Shown here in pieces: positions 44,017 to 51,991 of a stretch of 64,000 nt of DNA. Numbering within the stretch: the stretch's first letter is position 1; each line of letters begins with the position of its first letter. Position numbers and translations under genes: made by a program. This DNA comes from Mycolicibacterium madagascariense (GTDB lineage Bacteria; Actinomycetota; Actinomycetes; Mycobacteriales; Mycobacteriaceae): NCBI RefSeq assembly GCF_010729665.1, contig NZ_AP022610.1, positions 1,984,001-2,048,000 of the forward strand. Reading direction: 5' to 3'. The notes under the pieces were generated by a model. It searched no databases, was not told where the DNA came from, and worked only from the letters and a program-made list of their open reading frames with translations.

Positions 44017-44035
44017 TTAGGTTACCTAGGGTAAC
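44017..44035. promoter_or_regulatory. Palindromic operator-like site
   Basis: TTAGGTTACCTAGGGTAAC contains two overlapping perfect inverted repeats, TAGGT-T-ACCTA (44018-44028) and GTTACC-TAG-GGTAAC (44021-44035), about 38 bases before ATG 44073. The TTAGGT half resembles half-sites of DtxR-type metalloregulators, but the whole does not match the IdeR box. The regulator is unknown. Confidence 0.4.
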
Positions 44036-44072
44036 GAAACGGAGCCCGATCACTTCGAGGATATGGGGAATC

Positions 44073-44312
44073 ATGAAGGTCAAGGACATCAAGGTCTTCG
44101 CCGTCGTCGGCGCCAGCGCGGCAGTCACAGCGGGTGCGCTCGGCGTGGCGCTCCTGCAGGGACCGGCATCCGGTTCGGTCGCCGGTGACATGGAGACCGG
44201 CGCCACGATCACGCAGTCGGCCGCGCCCAGCACCATTTCGGAGGAGTCTGCGGCTCCGCAGATCACCGGGCCCGCGCCGCTGCCGACCGAGGAGCAGGGC
44301 CTGCCCGGCTAA
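44073..44312 (+). CDS. Small secreted or membrane-anchored protein
   Basis: A 79-residue protein with one hydrophobic segment (residues 8-29, VFAVVGASAAVTAGALGVAL) and a low-complexity Ser/Ala/Pro/Glu extracellular tail. GGGGAATC precedes ATG 44073. No known family. It is preceded by a palindromic operator-like site and followed by a strong hairpin, so it is probably transcribed alone. Confidence 0.7.
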   Translation: MKVKDIKVFAVVGASAAVTAGALGVALLQGPASGSVAGDMETGATITQSAAPSTISEESAAPQITGPAPLPTEEQGLPG

Positions 44313-44332
44313 CACCCGGCCCGACGACACCG

Positions 44333-44365
44333 CGCCCGCGGCGAACTCACCGTTCGCCGCGGGCG
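44333..44365. terminator. Strong bidirectional hairpin
   Basis: Perfect 14-base arms CGCCCGCGGCGAAC and GTTCGCCGCGGGCG with loop TCACC, between the convergent small secreted gene and the DMT transporter gene. No T-run. Confidence 0.8.
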
Positions 44366-44373
44366 CTGTCGTG

Positions 44374-45267
44374 TCAGCGTGCCGAGGCGTCGGCGGGCTG
44401 GGCGTTCTCGGCCGCCCCGAACAGCGCCACCGCCACCGCGCCCCCGACCGCGGTGACGAACGCCAAAGCCACCAACCAGGCAAGTCCGGGCGCCGACGTG
44501 TCACCGAGCAGCACTACTCCGACGATGCCGGGCACCACCGTCTCGCCGGCGACCAGGGCGGCCGAAGCCCCGGTCACCGAACCGATCTGCAGCGCCACCG
44601 TGAACAGGTAGAAGCCCCCGATCCCGGCGACGGCAACCGCCCACGCCGCTGGATCGGCGACGAGTACGGCGGGGCGCAGCGGATCGATCCCGTGCACCAC
44701 CCGGACCGCGACGGCCATGGCTCCGAACAGGACACCCGCGACCAGACCGGCGGCGACCGCCGCCCTGCCCCCGAGCAGGTGGATGAGCCCGAGGCCCAGC
44801 AGGACGAACACCACCGAGAATCCCAATACCCCCCAGTGGACGACGGTCGACGAGGTGTCGGTGCCGACCGAGCCCGCGGTGACGCCGAGCACGCACAGCG
44901 ATATGACGACGAGGACGATGGCCACCCAGTCGCGAACTCGCAGGCGCAGGCCGAGGACGGCCACGCCGAGCACCGCGGTGACGACCAGGTTGGCGCTCAT
45001 GATGGTCTGCGCCAGGAAGAGGGGGATCAGCCGGGCCGACACGACGCTGCCGAGGAAGCCGAGACCGTCGAGCGCCATGCCGGCGAGGAACGCGGGCGTC
45101 ATTGCGGCCCTGACGGTTTCGGTCAGCGACGGGGCGTCGTCGGCGGGTGTCGCGCCGTCACCCGGCCCCTCCGCGGCGGCGGCCTTGCGTGCACCGTAGG
45201 ACTGCAGCACGGAGGCCGTTCCATAGCCGAAGCACGCCAGCAACGCGGCAATCACACCGATGAGCAC
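44374..45267 (-). CDS. DMT-superfamily (EamA-like) membrane transporter
   Basis: A 297-residue protein with about nine or ten TM segments. The two-fold repeat seen in drug/metabolite transporters is present (MLIGVIAALLACFGYGTASV at the start; LIPLFLAQTIMSANLVVTAV near residue 80; GASAALVAGETVVPGIVGVV near 233). The inter-helix loop at 30-50 is charged. GTG 45267 is the start. Substrate unknown. It diverges from fmdB-fmdA. Confidence 0.82.
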   Translation of the reverse strand: MLIGVIAALLACFGYGTASVLQSYGARKAAAAEGPGDGATPADDAPSLTETVRAAMTPAFLAGMALDGLGFLGSVVSARLIPLFLAQTIMSANLVVTAVLGVAVLGLRLRVRDWVAIVLVVISLCVLGVTAGSVGTDTSSTVVHWGVLGFSVVFVLLGLGLIHLLGGRAAVAAGLVAGVLFGAMAVAVRVVHGIDPLRPAVLVADPAAWAVAVAGIGGFYLFTVALQIGSVTGASAALVAGETVVPGIVGVVLLGDTSAPGLAWLVALAFVTAVGGAVAVALFGAAENAQPADASAR

Positions 45268-45374
45268 GCTGCCAGTATCGCCGTCGTGGAGCGCGCCGCG
45301 GGCAGGGGTCGCGTCGGGATGCGTCGGGGGAGGTGCCGTGCTGCAATGGAGCCGACCCCACGGAGGTGTGATTC

Positions 45375-45659
45375 GTGCCCACGTACGGCTACGAGTGCCG
45401 GCCCTGCGGCGCGTTCGACGAGATGCGACCGATGGCCGACGCGACGGCGACGGCCGCCTGCCCCCAATGCGGCGGCGTGGCCCGCCGGATCTTCGGCTCG
45501 CCCGGGCTGCGCACGCTGAACCCCGACGTGCGGCGTGCGTTGGACGCCAGCGCCAAGAGTGCCGAGCAGCCAGCGGTCGTCTCGAGCGTGCCCGGCCGGT
45601 CTCGCAGGCCGACGCCGGTCACCCGGGATCCGCGGCACGCCCGACTGCCCCGCCCCTGA
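45375..45659 (+). CDS. fmdB: FmdB-family zinc-ribbon protein
   Basis: A 94-residue protein: zinc ribbon with Cys8, Cys11, Cys29 and Cys32 (YGYECRPCG, CPQCGG), then a basic disordered tail. FmdB is a putative regulator found with formamidase genes, and here it directly precedes one by 18 bases. GGAGG lies just upstream of GTG 45375. Confidence 0.88.
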   Translation: MPTYGYECRPCGAFDEMRPMADATATAACPQCGGVARRIFGSPGLRTLNPDVRRALDASAKSAEQPAVVSSVPGRSRRPTPVTRDPRHARLPRP

Positions 45660-45677
45660 CCGCCAAAGGAGTTCGCC

Positions 45678-46925
45678 ATGCCCGACGTCGTGTTCACGGT
45701 CGACCAGGCCCGCTCGATGCGCGACCAGGCAGTGCCCGGTCACAACCGCTGGCATCCCGACATCCCGCCCGCGGTGCACGTGAAGCCGGGACAGTCGATC
45801 CGGGTGGAGTGTCGGGAGTGGACCGACGGCCAGATCGGCAACAACGACTCCGCCAACGACGTCCGCGACGTCGACCTGTCCCACGCGCACATGCTCTCCG
45901 GACCGATCTACGTCGACGGCGCCGAACCGGGCGACCTGCTCGTCGTCGACATCCTCGACCTCGGGCCCGTGCCGCAGGAGGTCGGTGACCTGCCCGGCCA
46001 GGGCTGGGGATACACCGGCATCTTCGCCAAGGAGAACGGTGGCGGCTTCCTGACCGACCACTTCCCCGATGCGTACAAGGCGATCTGGGACTTCTCCGGG
46101 CAGAAGTGCACCTCGCGACACCTGCCCGGTGTCGAGTTCACCGGCATCACGCACCCGGGCCTGTTCGGCACCGCGCCGTCACCAGAACTGTTGGCGCGCT
46201 GGAACTCTCGCGAGCGTGCCCTCATCGCCACCGATCCCGACCGGGTTCCCGCCCTGGCGCTGCCGCCGCTGGAGGAGTCGGTGCTCGGGGGGACCGCGAC
46301 CGGCGACACGCTCGCGGCGATCGGCAGGGACGGTGCGCGTACCGTGCCCGCCCGCGAGAACGGCGGCAACCACGACATCAAGAACTTCACCAGGGGATCG
46401 CGGGTGTTCTACCCCGTCCACGTCCCGGGTGCGCTGTTCTCCGGCGGTGACCTGCACTTCAGCCAGGGCGACGGCGAGATCACCTTCTGCGGGGCGATCG
46501 AGATGGGTGGCTTCATCGACTTCCACGTCGACCTCATCAAGGGCGGCATGCAGACCTTCGGCGTGACGACGAATCCAATCTTCATGCCGGGCAACGTCGA
46601 ACCCCGCTACACCGAGTTCGTCACCTTCATCGGCATCGGCGTCGACCACGAGACCGACACGCAGCTGTACAACGACGCCACCGTCGCCTACCGCAACGCC
46701 TGCCTCAACGCGGTGACATACCTGCAGAAGTTCGGCTACTCGGGCCCCCAGGCCTATCTGCTGCTCGGCGCGGCGCCCATCGAGGGTCGGGTCAGCGGCG
46801 TGGTCGACATCCCCAATGCCTGCTGCTCGCTGTACCTGCCGACCGCGATCTTCGACGTCGACATCCGGCCGTCGGCCTCGGGTCCGGTGCGGGCCGACCG
46901 CGGGAGTTGTGCCGTCTCGTCCTAA
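45678..46925 (+). CDS. fmdA: Formamidase/acetamidase
   Basis: A 415-residue enzyme of the FmdA/AmdA family, hydrolysing formamide or short amides to acid and ammonia. Family landmarks are GHNRWHPDIPPAV near residue 21, NNDSANDV near 55, GGNHDIKNFTRGSRVFYPVH near 228-247 and GDGEITFCGAIEMGG near 265. AAAGGAG precedes ATG 45678. Coupled to fmdB, giving a nitrogen-scavenging unit. Confidence 0.93.
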   Translation: MPDVVFTVDQARSMRDQAVPGHNRWHPDIPPAVHVKPGQSIRVECREWTDGQIGNNDSANDVRDVDLSHAHMLSGPIYVDGAEPGDLLVVDILDLGPVPQEVGDLPGQGWGYTGIFAKENGGGFLTDHFPDAYKAIWDFSGQKCTSRHLPGVEFTGITHPGLFGTAPSPELLARWNSRERALIATDPDRVPALALPPLEESVLGGTATGDTLAAIGRDGARTVPARENGGNHDIKNFTRGSRVFYPVHVPGALFSGGDLHFSQGDGEITFCGAIEMGGFIDFHVDLIKGGMQTFGVTTNPIFMPGNVEPRYTEFVTFIGIGVDHETDTQLYNDATVAYRNACLNAVTYLQKFGYSGPQAYLLLGAAPIEGRVSGVVDIPNACCSLYLPTAIFDVDIRPSASGPVRADRGSCAVSS

Positions 46926-46933
46926 CTCGCGGC

Positions 46934-46939
46934 TACGAT
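46934..46939 (+). promoter_or_regulatory. -10 element of leaderless promoter for the cyclase gene
   Basis: TACGAT, then 7 bases, then GTG 46947, with no ribosome site before the GTG. It lies after the fmdA stop, so the cyclase gene can be transcribed on its own. Confidence 0.5.
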
Positions 46940-46946
46940 CGCGCGG

Positions 46947-47756
46947 GTGACGTCACTCGTACTGTCGATCCTGCTCGGAGTCGCGGTCGTCGCCGTCATC
47001 ACCCTGGCCGTCCTGCTCATCGTCACGTCGAACAAGCTGTCGGCTGCTCGGCGGCAGCTGGAACGCGCCCGGGAGGCGCAACCGCGCCGCCGTCGCCGGC
47101 GTCGCGGCCTGGCCCCGTTCGCGGTCAGGACGACGTTGAAGACCGCAGAGATGGTGCGCACCAAGGGAATTGGCGCCACCGTCCGCAACTCGATCGAAGA
47201 CCTGGCCGGCTGGGCGAGCGTCGAGCGGCCGGATCTGGCGAGGCTGACCGCCGACGGTGACGTCGTCGTGGTGTTCTCCGACATCGAGGGGTCCACCCGG
47301 CGCAACGAAGAACTGGGCGACCGCGACTGGGTGCGGTTGCTGCAACGGCACGAGCAGCTCGTCCGGTCCTCGGTGCAGCAGCACCACGGCCAGGTCGTCA
47401 AGAACCAGGGCGACGGGTTCATGCTGGCGTTCGCAGATCCCGTCGGCGCGCTGCGGTGCTGTGTGGACGTGCAGCGCGAGCTCACCGGCCATCCCCGGCG
47501 CTGGCAGGACATCAAGGTGCGCATGGGAATTCACATGGGGCCGTCGGTGCGACGCGGCGACGACCTGTTCGGTCTCAACGTCGCGATGGCGGCGCGCATC
47601 GCGGGTCACGCGGACGGCGGTGAGATCCTCGTCAGCGACGCCGTGCGCGAGGCGATCGGGAGCGTGCCGGGGCTCGAGGTGACCGACGCGGAGATCGTCG
47701 AGTTCAAGGGTTTTACCGGCAGCTACGAGGTGTTCCCCGTCGCACTGGAGGCGTGA
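46947..47756 (+). CDS. Class III nucleotide (adenylate/guanylate) cyclase, membrane-anchored
   Basis: A 269-residue protein with an N-terminal TM helix (3-26), a basic linker (RRRRRRRG about 47-54) and a catalytic domain (about 105-265). Metal-binding Asp112 lies in FSDIEGST and Asp156 in NQGDGFMLAF. VAMAARIAGHADGGEILVSD near 211-230 matches the transition-state region. It should make cAMP (or cGMP) at the membrane. GTG 46947 is probably leaderless. It overlaps the convergent acyl-CoA synthetase gene by 34 bases. Confidence 0.9.
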   Translation: MTSLVLSILLGVAVVAVITLAVLLIVTSNKLSAARRQLERAREAQPRRRRRRRGLAPFAVRTTLKTAEMVRTKGIGATVRNSIEDLAGWASVERPDLARLTADGDVVVVFSDIEGSTRRNEELGDRDWVRLLQRHEQLVRSSVQQHHGQVVKNQGDGFMLAFADPVGALRCCVDVQRELTGHPRRWQDIKVRMGIHMGPSVRRGDDLFGLNVAMAARIAGHADGGEILVSDAVREAIGSVPGLEVTDAEIVEFKGFTGSYEVFPVALEA

Positions 47757-49237
47757 GCGGCCGCGAGTCGCCGCACCGACTCCTTGGCGACCTTGCCGTT
47801 GCTCGTCAGGGGTAGCGCGTCGATGAAGACGACGAGCCGGGGCCGCTTGAAGGCGGCGAGGTGCGCACGGACGTGCTGCACCAGGTCCTCCTCCAACGGA
47901 TTGCTTCCGGCTCGCGCGACGACGACGGCGCAGATGGCCTCACCCCAGTACTCGTCGGGCACGCCGACCACGGCGACCTGGTCGACGTCGGGGTGGGTCG
48001 ACAGCACGTCCTCGACCTCGCGCGAGGACACGTTCTCCCCGCCGGAGATGATGACGTCCTTGCGCCGGTCGATGACGACCAACCGGCCGGCGTCGTCGAT
48101 GCGACCGACGTCGCCGGTGTGCAGCCACCCGTCGGTCGTCGCGGCGCGATCCGGCCAGTACGCCGTGGCGACCTGCTCACCGCGGATCAGGATCTCGCCG
48201 GTGCCGTCGATGCGCACCTCGACCTCGCCGTGCGGTCGGCCCGCCGTCCGCAGCAGGGCGGGGTCGCCGTCCGCGCCGGCGCCATGCTCGGCCGGTCCGA
48301 GGAACGTGACGTTGCCACCGGTCTCGGTCATGCCGTATCCCTGATGGAATTCGACGTCGAGCCGGGCCAGCGCCCGCCGCAGCAGGTCGGCGGGGATCGC
48401 CGCCGATCCGTAGGCGACGTCGCGCAGGGTCGGCAACTCGGTCCCGGTGTCCTCGAGGTGATCGAGCAGGGCGTGCAGCATGGTCGGCGCCAGCGAGCAC
48501 GACGTCACGCCGTGGGCGAGGACGGCGGCGACGAACGCGTCGGGCCGGAACGCCGCGACCGGCAGCACCGTATTGCGGGCGTGGTGCTGGACCATCAGGT
48601 TGTACCCCGCGACGTGGCACATCGGGAACGGCAGCAGGTACACCCCGCCGGGGCGCACCGAGCGCCCCGCCACGGTGCCGCGGACCGCGGTGGTGAGGGA
48701 ACGGTGGGTGTGCAGGACGCCCTTCGGGGTGCCGGTCGACCCGCTGGTGAACAGCAGCCACGCGGGTCCGTCGGGGTCGACCGGCCCGGTGTAGGGGGGC
48801 GAATCACGTTCTGCGCGTTGCCATTGCGGGTCGTCGAAGGCCAGCACGTGCCGCAGTGGCGGGACGGCCCGCCCGACGTCGGGCAGCGCATGCAGATACC
48901 GCGCGTCCCCGACGAGGACCGTCGGCGCGGCGGTCGTCAACTGTGCGATCTGCTCACCGGGACTCAGCCGCTGGTTGATCAGCGTCAGCACGCGGCCGCA
49001 GCGGGGGACGCCGTAGTAGAGCCGGGCGTAGGAGGCGCCGTTGTCGGCGATGACGGCGACGCGGTCCCCACGTCGGGTTCGCTCGGCCACCCAACCGGCG
49101 ACCGAACCGACCTGGCGATCGAACTCGGCGAACGTGATCGCGGCACCGTCGGCCGTGACGATGGCGGGGCGGTCGGGGACGGCGGCCGCCGCGGCCGACA
49201 CCAGTTCGTGGACGAGGTCGATGCGGGCGCCGCTCAC
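47723..49237 (-). CDS. Acyl-CoA synthetase/AMP-dependent ligase (FadD-like)
   Basis: A 504-residue adenylate-forming enzyme: P-loop TSGSTGTPKG (164-173), GYGMTE, LHTGDVGRIDDAGRLVVIDR, KDVIISGGENV, and the catalytic Lys in LTSNGKVAKESV near the C-terminus. It should activate a carboxylic acid to its CoA thioester. GTG 49237 overlaps the stop of the AraC regulator gene (GTGA), so the regulator and the ligase are translationally coupled. Confidence 0.92.
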   Translation of the reverse strand: MSGARIDLVHELVSAAAAAVPDRPAIVTADGAAITFAEFDRQVGSVAGWVAERTRRGDRVAVIADNGASYARLYYGVPRCGRVLTLINQRLSPGEQIAQLTTAAPTVLVGDARYLHALPDVGRAVPPLRHVLAFDDPQWQRAERDSPPYTGPVDPDGPAWLLFTSGSTGTPKGVLHTHRSLTTAVRGTVAGRSVRPGGVYLLPFPMCHVAGYNLMVQHHARNTVLPVAAFRPDAFVAAVLAHGVTSCSLAPTMLHALLDHLEDTGTELPTLRDVAYGSAAIPADLLRRALARLDVEFHQGYGMTETGGNVTFLGPAEHGAGADGDPALLRTAGRPHGEVEVRIDGTGEILIRGEQVATAYWPDRAATTDGWLHTGDVGRIDDAGRLVVIDRRKDVIISGGENVSSREVEDVLSTHPDVDQVAVVGVPDEYWGEAICAVVVARAGSNPLEEDLVQHVRAHLAAFKRPRLVVFIDALPLTSNGKVAKESVRRLAAAHASSATGNTS

Positions 49238-50073
49238 CCGCGTCCTCCGGCCACCCTCTTGCGGTAGGCGCTCGGCGTCTCACCGCAGAACTGGGTGAAG
49301 CAGCGGGTGAACGAGCTGAGGCTCTCGAATCCGACGGCCGACGACGTCGCCTGGACCGACTGTCCCGGAGCCGCGAGCAGCGCCATCGCGCGCAGCATGC
49401 GAGCGTGCAGAAGGTATGTGCGCCAAGAGAATCCGAGGGTGTCCTGGAACAGGCGGCGCAGCGTCCGCTCGGACACCGCGACCGCGCGGCTCACCTCCTC
49501 GGCGGTGACGCCGTCGAGATGCTGCTTGGTGTAGGCCAGCGCCGCGGCCACGATGGGGTGCGCGGACGTCGGCAGACTCAGGGGCGCCTCGTGGTCGAGG
49601 GCCTCGGACACCAGCTGGGCCAGCGTGCGAAAGAAGCCGTCGGACACGGGATCTCCGGACGCGCGGTTCATGGGCCACCGCAGCGCGTAGATCATCATCT
49701 CCCGAATCAGCGGTGACACCGCGATGATTCGCGCCCGTCCACCGGCGTCGGGGATGAGTTCCGGATCGAACATCACCGCGACGGTCTTGACGTCCGGGCT
49801 CATCACGGCCTGGTGCTCGAGGCCGACGGGAATCCACGCCGCCTGCTGCGGGGGCAGGAGGTAGTGCGCAGAATCCGTCTCGACCTCGACGACGCCGTGC
49901 ATGGCGTACTCGATCTGGTGCACCTCGTGGGAGTGCCAGCCGGTGATGAGGCCCTCGCCCTCGTAGAGGTAGCTGCCGGCCGTCGCGCGGCCGCCGCGGC
50001 GCAGCTCGATGACGGGCCGGGGGATCTTGGCCGGTTCGGCTAAACCCTTGTCCGATAGCGCGGAGACGGTCAC
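49234..50073 (-). CDS. AraC-family regulator with N-terminal cupin
   Basis: A 279-residue regulator: a cupin-like ligand domain (residues 15-130; LITGWHSHEVHQIEYAMHGV) and a C-terminal AraC double HTH (about 175-275; GVTAEEVSRAVAVSERTLRR, then AVGFESLSSFTRCFTQFCGE). GTG 50073 is the first usable start; the frame is open to 51009 but that lies inside the divergent gene. Only 24 bases separate it from the divergent amidohydrolase start. It is coupled to the FadD gene and probably controls both directions. Confidence 0.87.
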   Translation of the reverse strand: MTVSALSDKGLAEPAKIPRPVIELRRGGRATAGSYLYEGEGLITGWHSHEVHQIEYAMHGVVEVETDSAHYLLPPQQAAWIPVGLEHQAVMSPDVKTVAVMFDPELIPDAGGRARIIAVSPLIREMMIYALRWPMNRASGDPVSDGFFRTLAQLVSEALDHEAPLSLPTSAHPIVAAALAYTKQHLDGVTAEEVSRAVAVSERTLRRLFQDTLGFSWRTYLLHARMLRAMALLAAPGQSVQATSSAVGFESLSSFTRCFTQFCGETPSAYRKRVAGGRG

Positions 50074-50097
50074 GGTTTCCGAGGGTACTAGTTGAGC

Positions 50098-51360
50098 ATG
50101 CAGACCAATGACCTCATCCTCGTCAGCATCGACGACCACGTCGTGGAACCGCCGGACATGTTCCTCAACCACGTGCCCGCCAAGTACAAGTCGGAGGCCC
50201 CCGTCGTCGTCACCGACGACAAGGGCGTCGATCAGTGGATGTATCAGGGCAGGCCGCAGGGTGTCAGCGGGTTGAACGCGGTGGTGTCCTGGCCGGCCGA
50301 GGAGTGGGGCCGAGACCCCGCGGGGTTCGCCGAGATGCGGCCCGGCGTGTACGACGTCCACGAGCGCGTGCGCGACATGAACCGCAACGGGATCCTCGCG
50401 TCGATGTGCTTCCCGACGTTCACCGGCTTCTCCGCCCGCCACCTCAACATGCACCGCGAAGACGTCACGCTGGTCATGGTGTCGGCCTACAACGACTGGC
50501 ACATCGACGAGTGGGCGGGCTCCTACCCCGACCGCTTCATCCCGATCGCGGTGTTGCCGACGTGGAACCCCGAGGCGATGTGCGCCGAGATCCGCCGCGT
50601 CGCGGCCAAGGGCTGCCGCGCGGTGACGATGCCGGAGCTGCCGCATCTGGAGGGGCTGCCGAGCTATCACGACGACGACTACTGGGGCCCGGTCTTCCGC
50701 ACGCTGTCCGAGGAGAACGTGGTGATGTGCCTGCACATCGGCACCGGGTTCGGCGCGATCAGCATGGCGCCGAACGCGCCCATCGACAACCTCATCATCC
50801 TGGCCACCCAGGTCTCGGCGATGTGCGCGCAGGATCTGCTGTGGGGACCCGCGATGCGCAACTACCCGGACCTGAAGTTCGCCTTCTCCGAGGGTGGCAT
50901 CGGCTGGATTCCCTTCTACCTCGATCGCAGCGACCGCCACTACACGAATCAGAAGTGGCTGCGGCGCGACTTCGGCGACAAGCTGCCGAGCGACGTGTTC
51001 CGCGAGCACTCACTGGCCTGCTACGTCACCGACAAGACGTCGTTGCGCCTGCGCCACGAGATCGGCATCGACAACATCGCCTGGGAGTGCGACTACCCGC
51101 ACTCGGACTGCTTCTGGCCCGACGCTCCCGAGCAAGTGCTGGCCGAGTTGAACGGCGCGGGCGCCGACGACTCCGACATCGACAAGATCACCTGGCAGAA
51201 CTCGTGCCGGTTCTTCGGCTGGGACCCCTTCAAGCTCACCCCGAAGGATGAGGCGAAGGTCGGGGCGTTGCGCGCCAAGGGCGCCGACGTCGACGTGTCC
51301 ATCCGGCCACGCAAGGAGTGGGCGCGGATCTACCAGGAGAAGCAGCTCGCCAAGGCCTGA
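50098..51360 (+). CDS. Amidohydrolase 2-family metal-dependent hydrolase/decarboxylase
   Basis: A 420-residue TIM-barrel protein of the ACMSD/AIM-type amidohydrolase 2 family: N-terminal SIDDHVVEPP (metal His), MPELPHLEGLPSYHDDDYWG in the middle, CLHIGTGFGAISM (second metal His), FSEGGIGWIPFYLDR and the C-terminal ECDYPHSDCFWPDAPE, which supplies the last metal and acid residues. Family members hydrolyse or decarboxylate aromatic or cyclic acids. ATG 50098 is preferred to TTG 50092. Divergent from the AraC-FadD unit, so a catabolic role with that CoA ligase is plausible. Confidence 0.88.
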   Translation: MQTNDLILVSIDDHVVEPPDMFLNHVPAKYKSEAPVVVTDDKGVDQWMYQGRPQGVSGLNAVVSWPAEEWGRDPAGFAEMRPGVYDVHERVRDMNRNGILASMCFPTFTGFSARHLNMHREDVTLVMVSAYNDWHIDEWAGSYPDRFIPIAVLPTWNPEAMCAEIRRVAAKGCRAVTMPELPHLEGLPSYHDDDYWGPVFRTLSEENVVMCLHIGTGFGAISMAPNAPIDNLIILATQVSAMCAQDLLWGPAMRNYPDLKFAFSEGGIGWIPFYLDRSDRHYTNQKWLRRDFGDKLPSDVFREHSLACYVTDKTSLRLRHEIGIDNIAWECDYPHSDCFWPDAPEQVLAELNGAGADDSDIDKITWQNSCRFFGWDPFKLTPKDEAKVGALRAKGADVDVSIRPRKEWARIYQEKQLAKA

Positions 51361-51475
51361 CGCCCGCGCTCGGCCTGTGGATCGAATCCTCTCTGTGGAT
51401 GAGCGGGAGGTGGTCGGCGCGAAGTGTCGGACCCCTCGGTGATCGTCGTCGTAGAACTACGACGAGGAGATCGAG

Positions 51476-51577
51476 ATGGGCAATCGCGCCAACATGGTGG
51501 TCGTGGAGAACGGCGACTCGAGCGTGCGCCAGCCAGCTCGCGGTATGTACGAACGCAGCCCGAGGTCTATACGGTGA
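51476..51577 (+). pseudogene. Truncated gene remnant (N-terminal fragment)
   Basis: A good ribosome site (GAGGAG) precedes ATG 51476, and the frame opens MGNRANMVVVENGD. That resembles the beginning of a larger conserved mycobacterial protein, but coding character is lost after about 14 codons and a stop follows at 51575-51577. I read this as the 5' end of a gene whose remainder has been deleted. The identification of the parent family is from memory and uncertain. Confidence 0.4.
51570..51575 (+). promoter_or_regulatory. -10 element for the vapB gene
   Basis: TACGGT, 7 bases, GTG 51583. This makes the second of two in-frame GTGs (51574 and 51583) the likely leaderless start. Confidence 0.4.
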
Positions 51578-51582
51578 CGAAC

Positions 51583-51789
51583 GTGACCACACGCCTCATC
51601 GAGATCGACGACGAGCTCCTGGAGTCAGCGCGACGGGAGCTCGACACCTCCGGGATCGCCGACACCGTGCGTTCCGCCCTCGAACTCGCCGCGACGCGTT
51701 CGGCGCGGATCAGAGAGTTCGAATGGCTTGCGGCCGGAGGGATGGCCGAGATGGCGGACCGTGCTGCGAGGGACGACGTATGGGGATGA
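51583..51789 (+). CDS. vapB: VapB-type antitoxin
   Basis: A 68-residue protein (71 if GTG 51574 is used). The N-terminal ribbon-helix-helix pattern TTRLIEIDDELLESARRELD, then GIADTVRSALELAA, is typical of VapB antitoxins. The C-terminal half (EFEWLAAGGMAEMADRAARD) is the toxin-binding tail. The stop overlaps the ATG of a PIN-domain reading frame as ATGA, the normal vapBC arrangement, but that toxin gene is broken. Confidence 0.82.
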   Translation: MTTRLIEIDDELLESARRELDTSGIADTVRSALELAATRSARIREFEWLAAGGMAEMADRAARDDVWG

Positions 51790-51966
51790 CGGCGCGTTTC
51801 CTCGTCGACACCAGCGCACCGATCGGTGGGCGTCGCAGACCTGCTGACCGCAGCGGTCGCCGCGGCCAACCGGTTGACGGTGGTCCACTACGACGGTGAC
51901 TTCGACACGGCGGCGACCTTGCTGAACTTCGCACATCGCTGGGTGGCCGAGCCCGGCACGCTGTGA
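51786..51966 (+). pseudogene. vapC: vapC PIN-domain toxin, internally deleted and frameshifted
   Basis: ATG 51786 begins TARFLVDTSAP, the first PIN strand with its catalytic Asp, then goes out of frame. From GTG 51826, one frame over, the sequence reads VGVADLLTAAVAAANRLTVV then HYDGDFDTAA, ending at TGA 51964. That is the C-terminal third of a PIN domain with its last acidic residues. A normal VapC is about 130-140 residues, so roughly 75-85 codons carrying the second acidic residue are missing. The toxin cannot be active; the antitoxin is left as an orphan. Confidence 0.78.
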
Positions 51967-51991
51967 TCGCCGTGCCCGCTACATTCCATGG

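Noticed and set aside
44017..44035. IdeR iron box
   Set aside because: Only the first half matches the IdeR consensus; the second half does not, so I list it as an unnamed palindrome.
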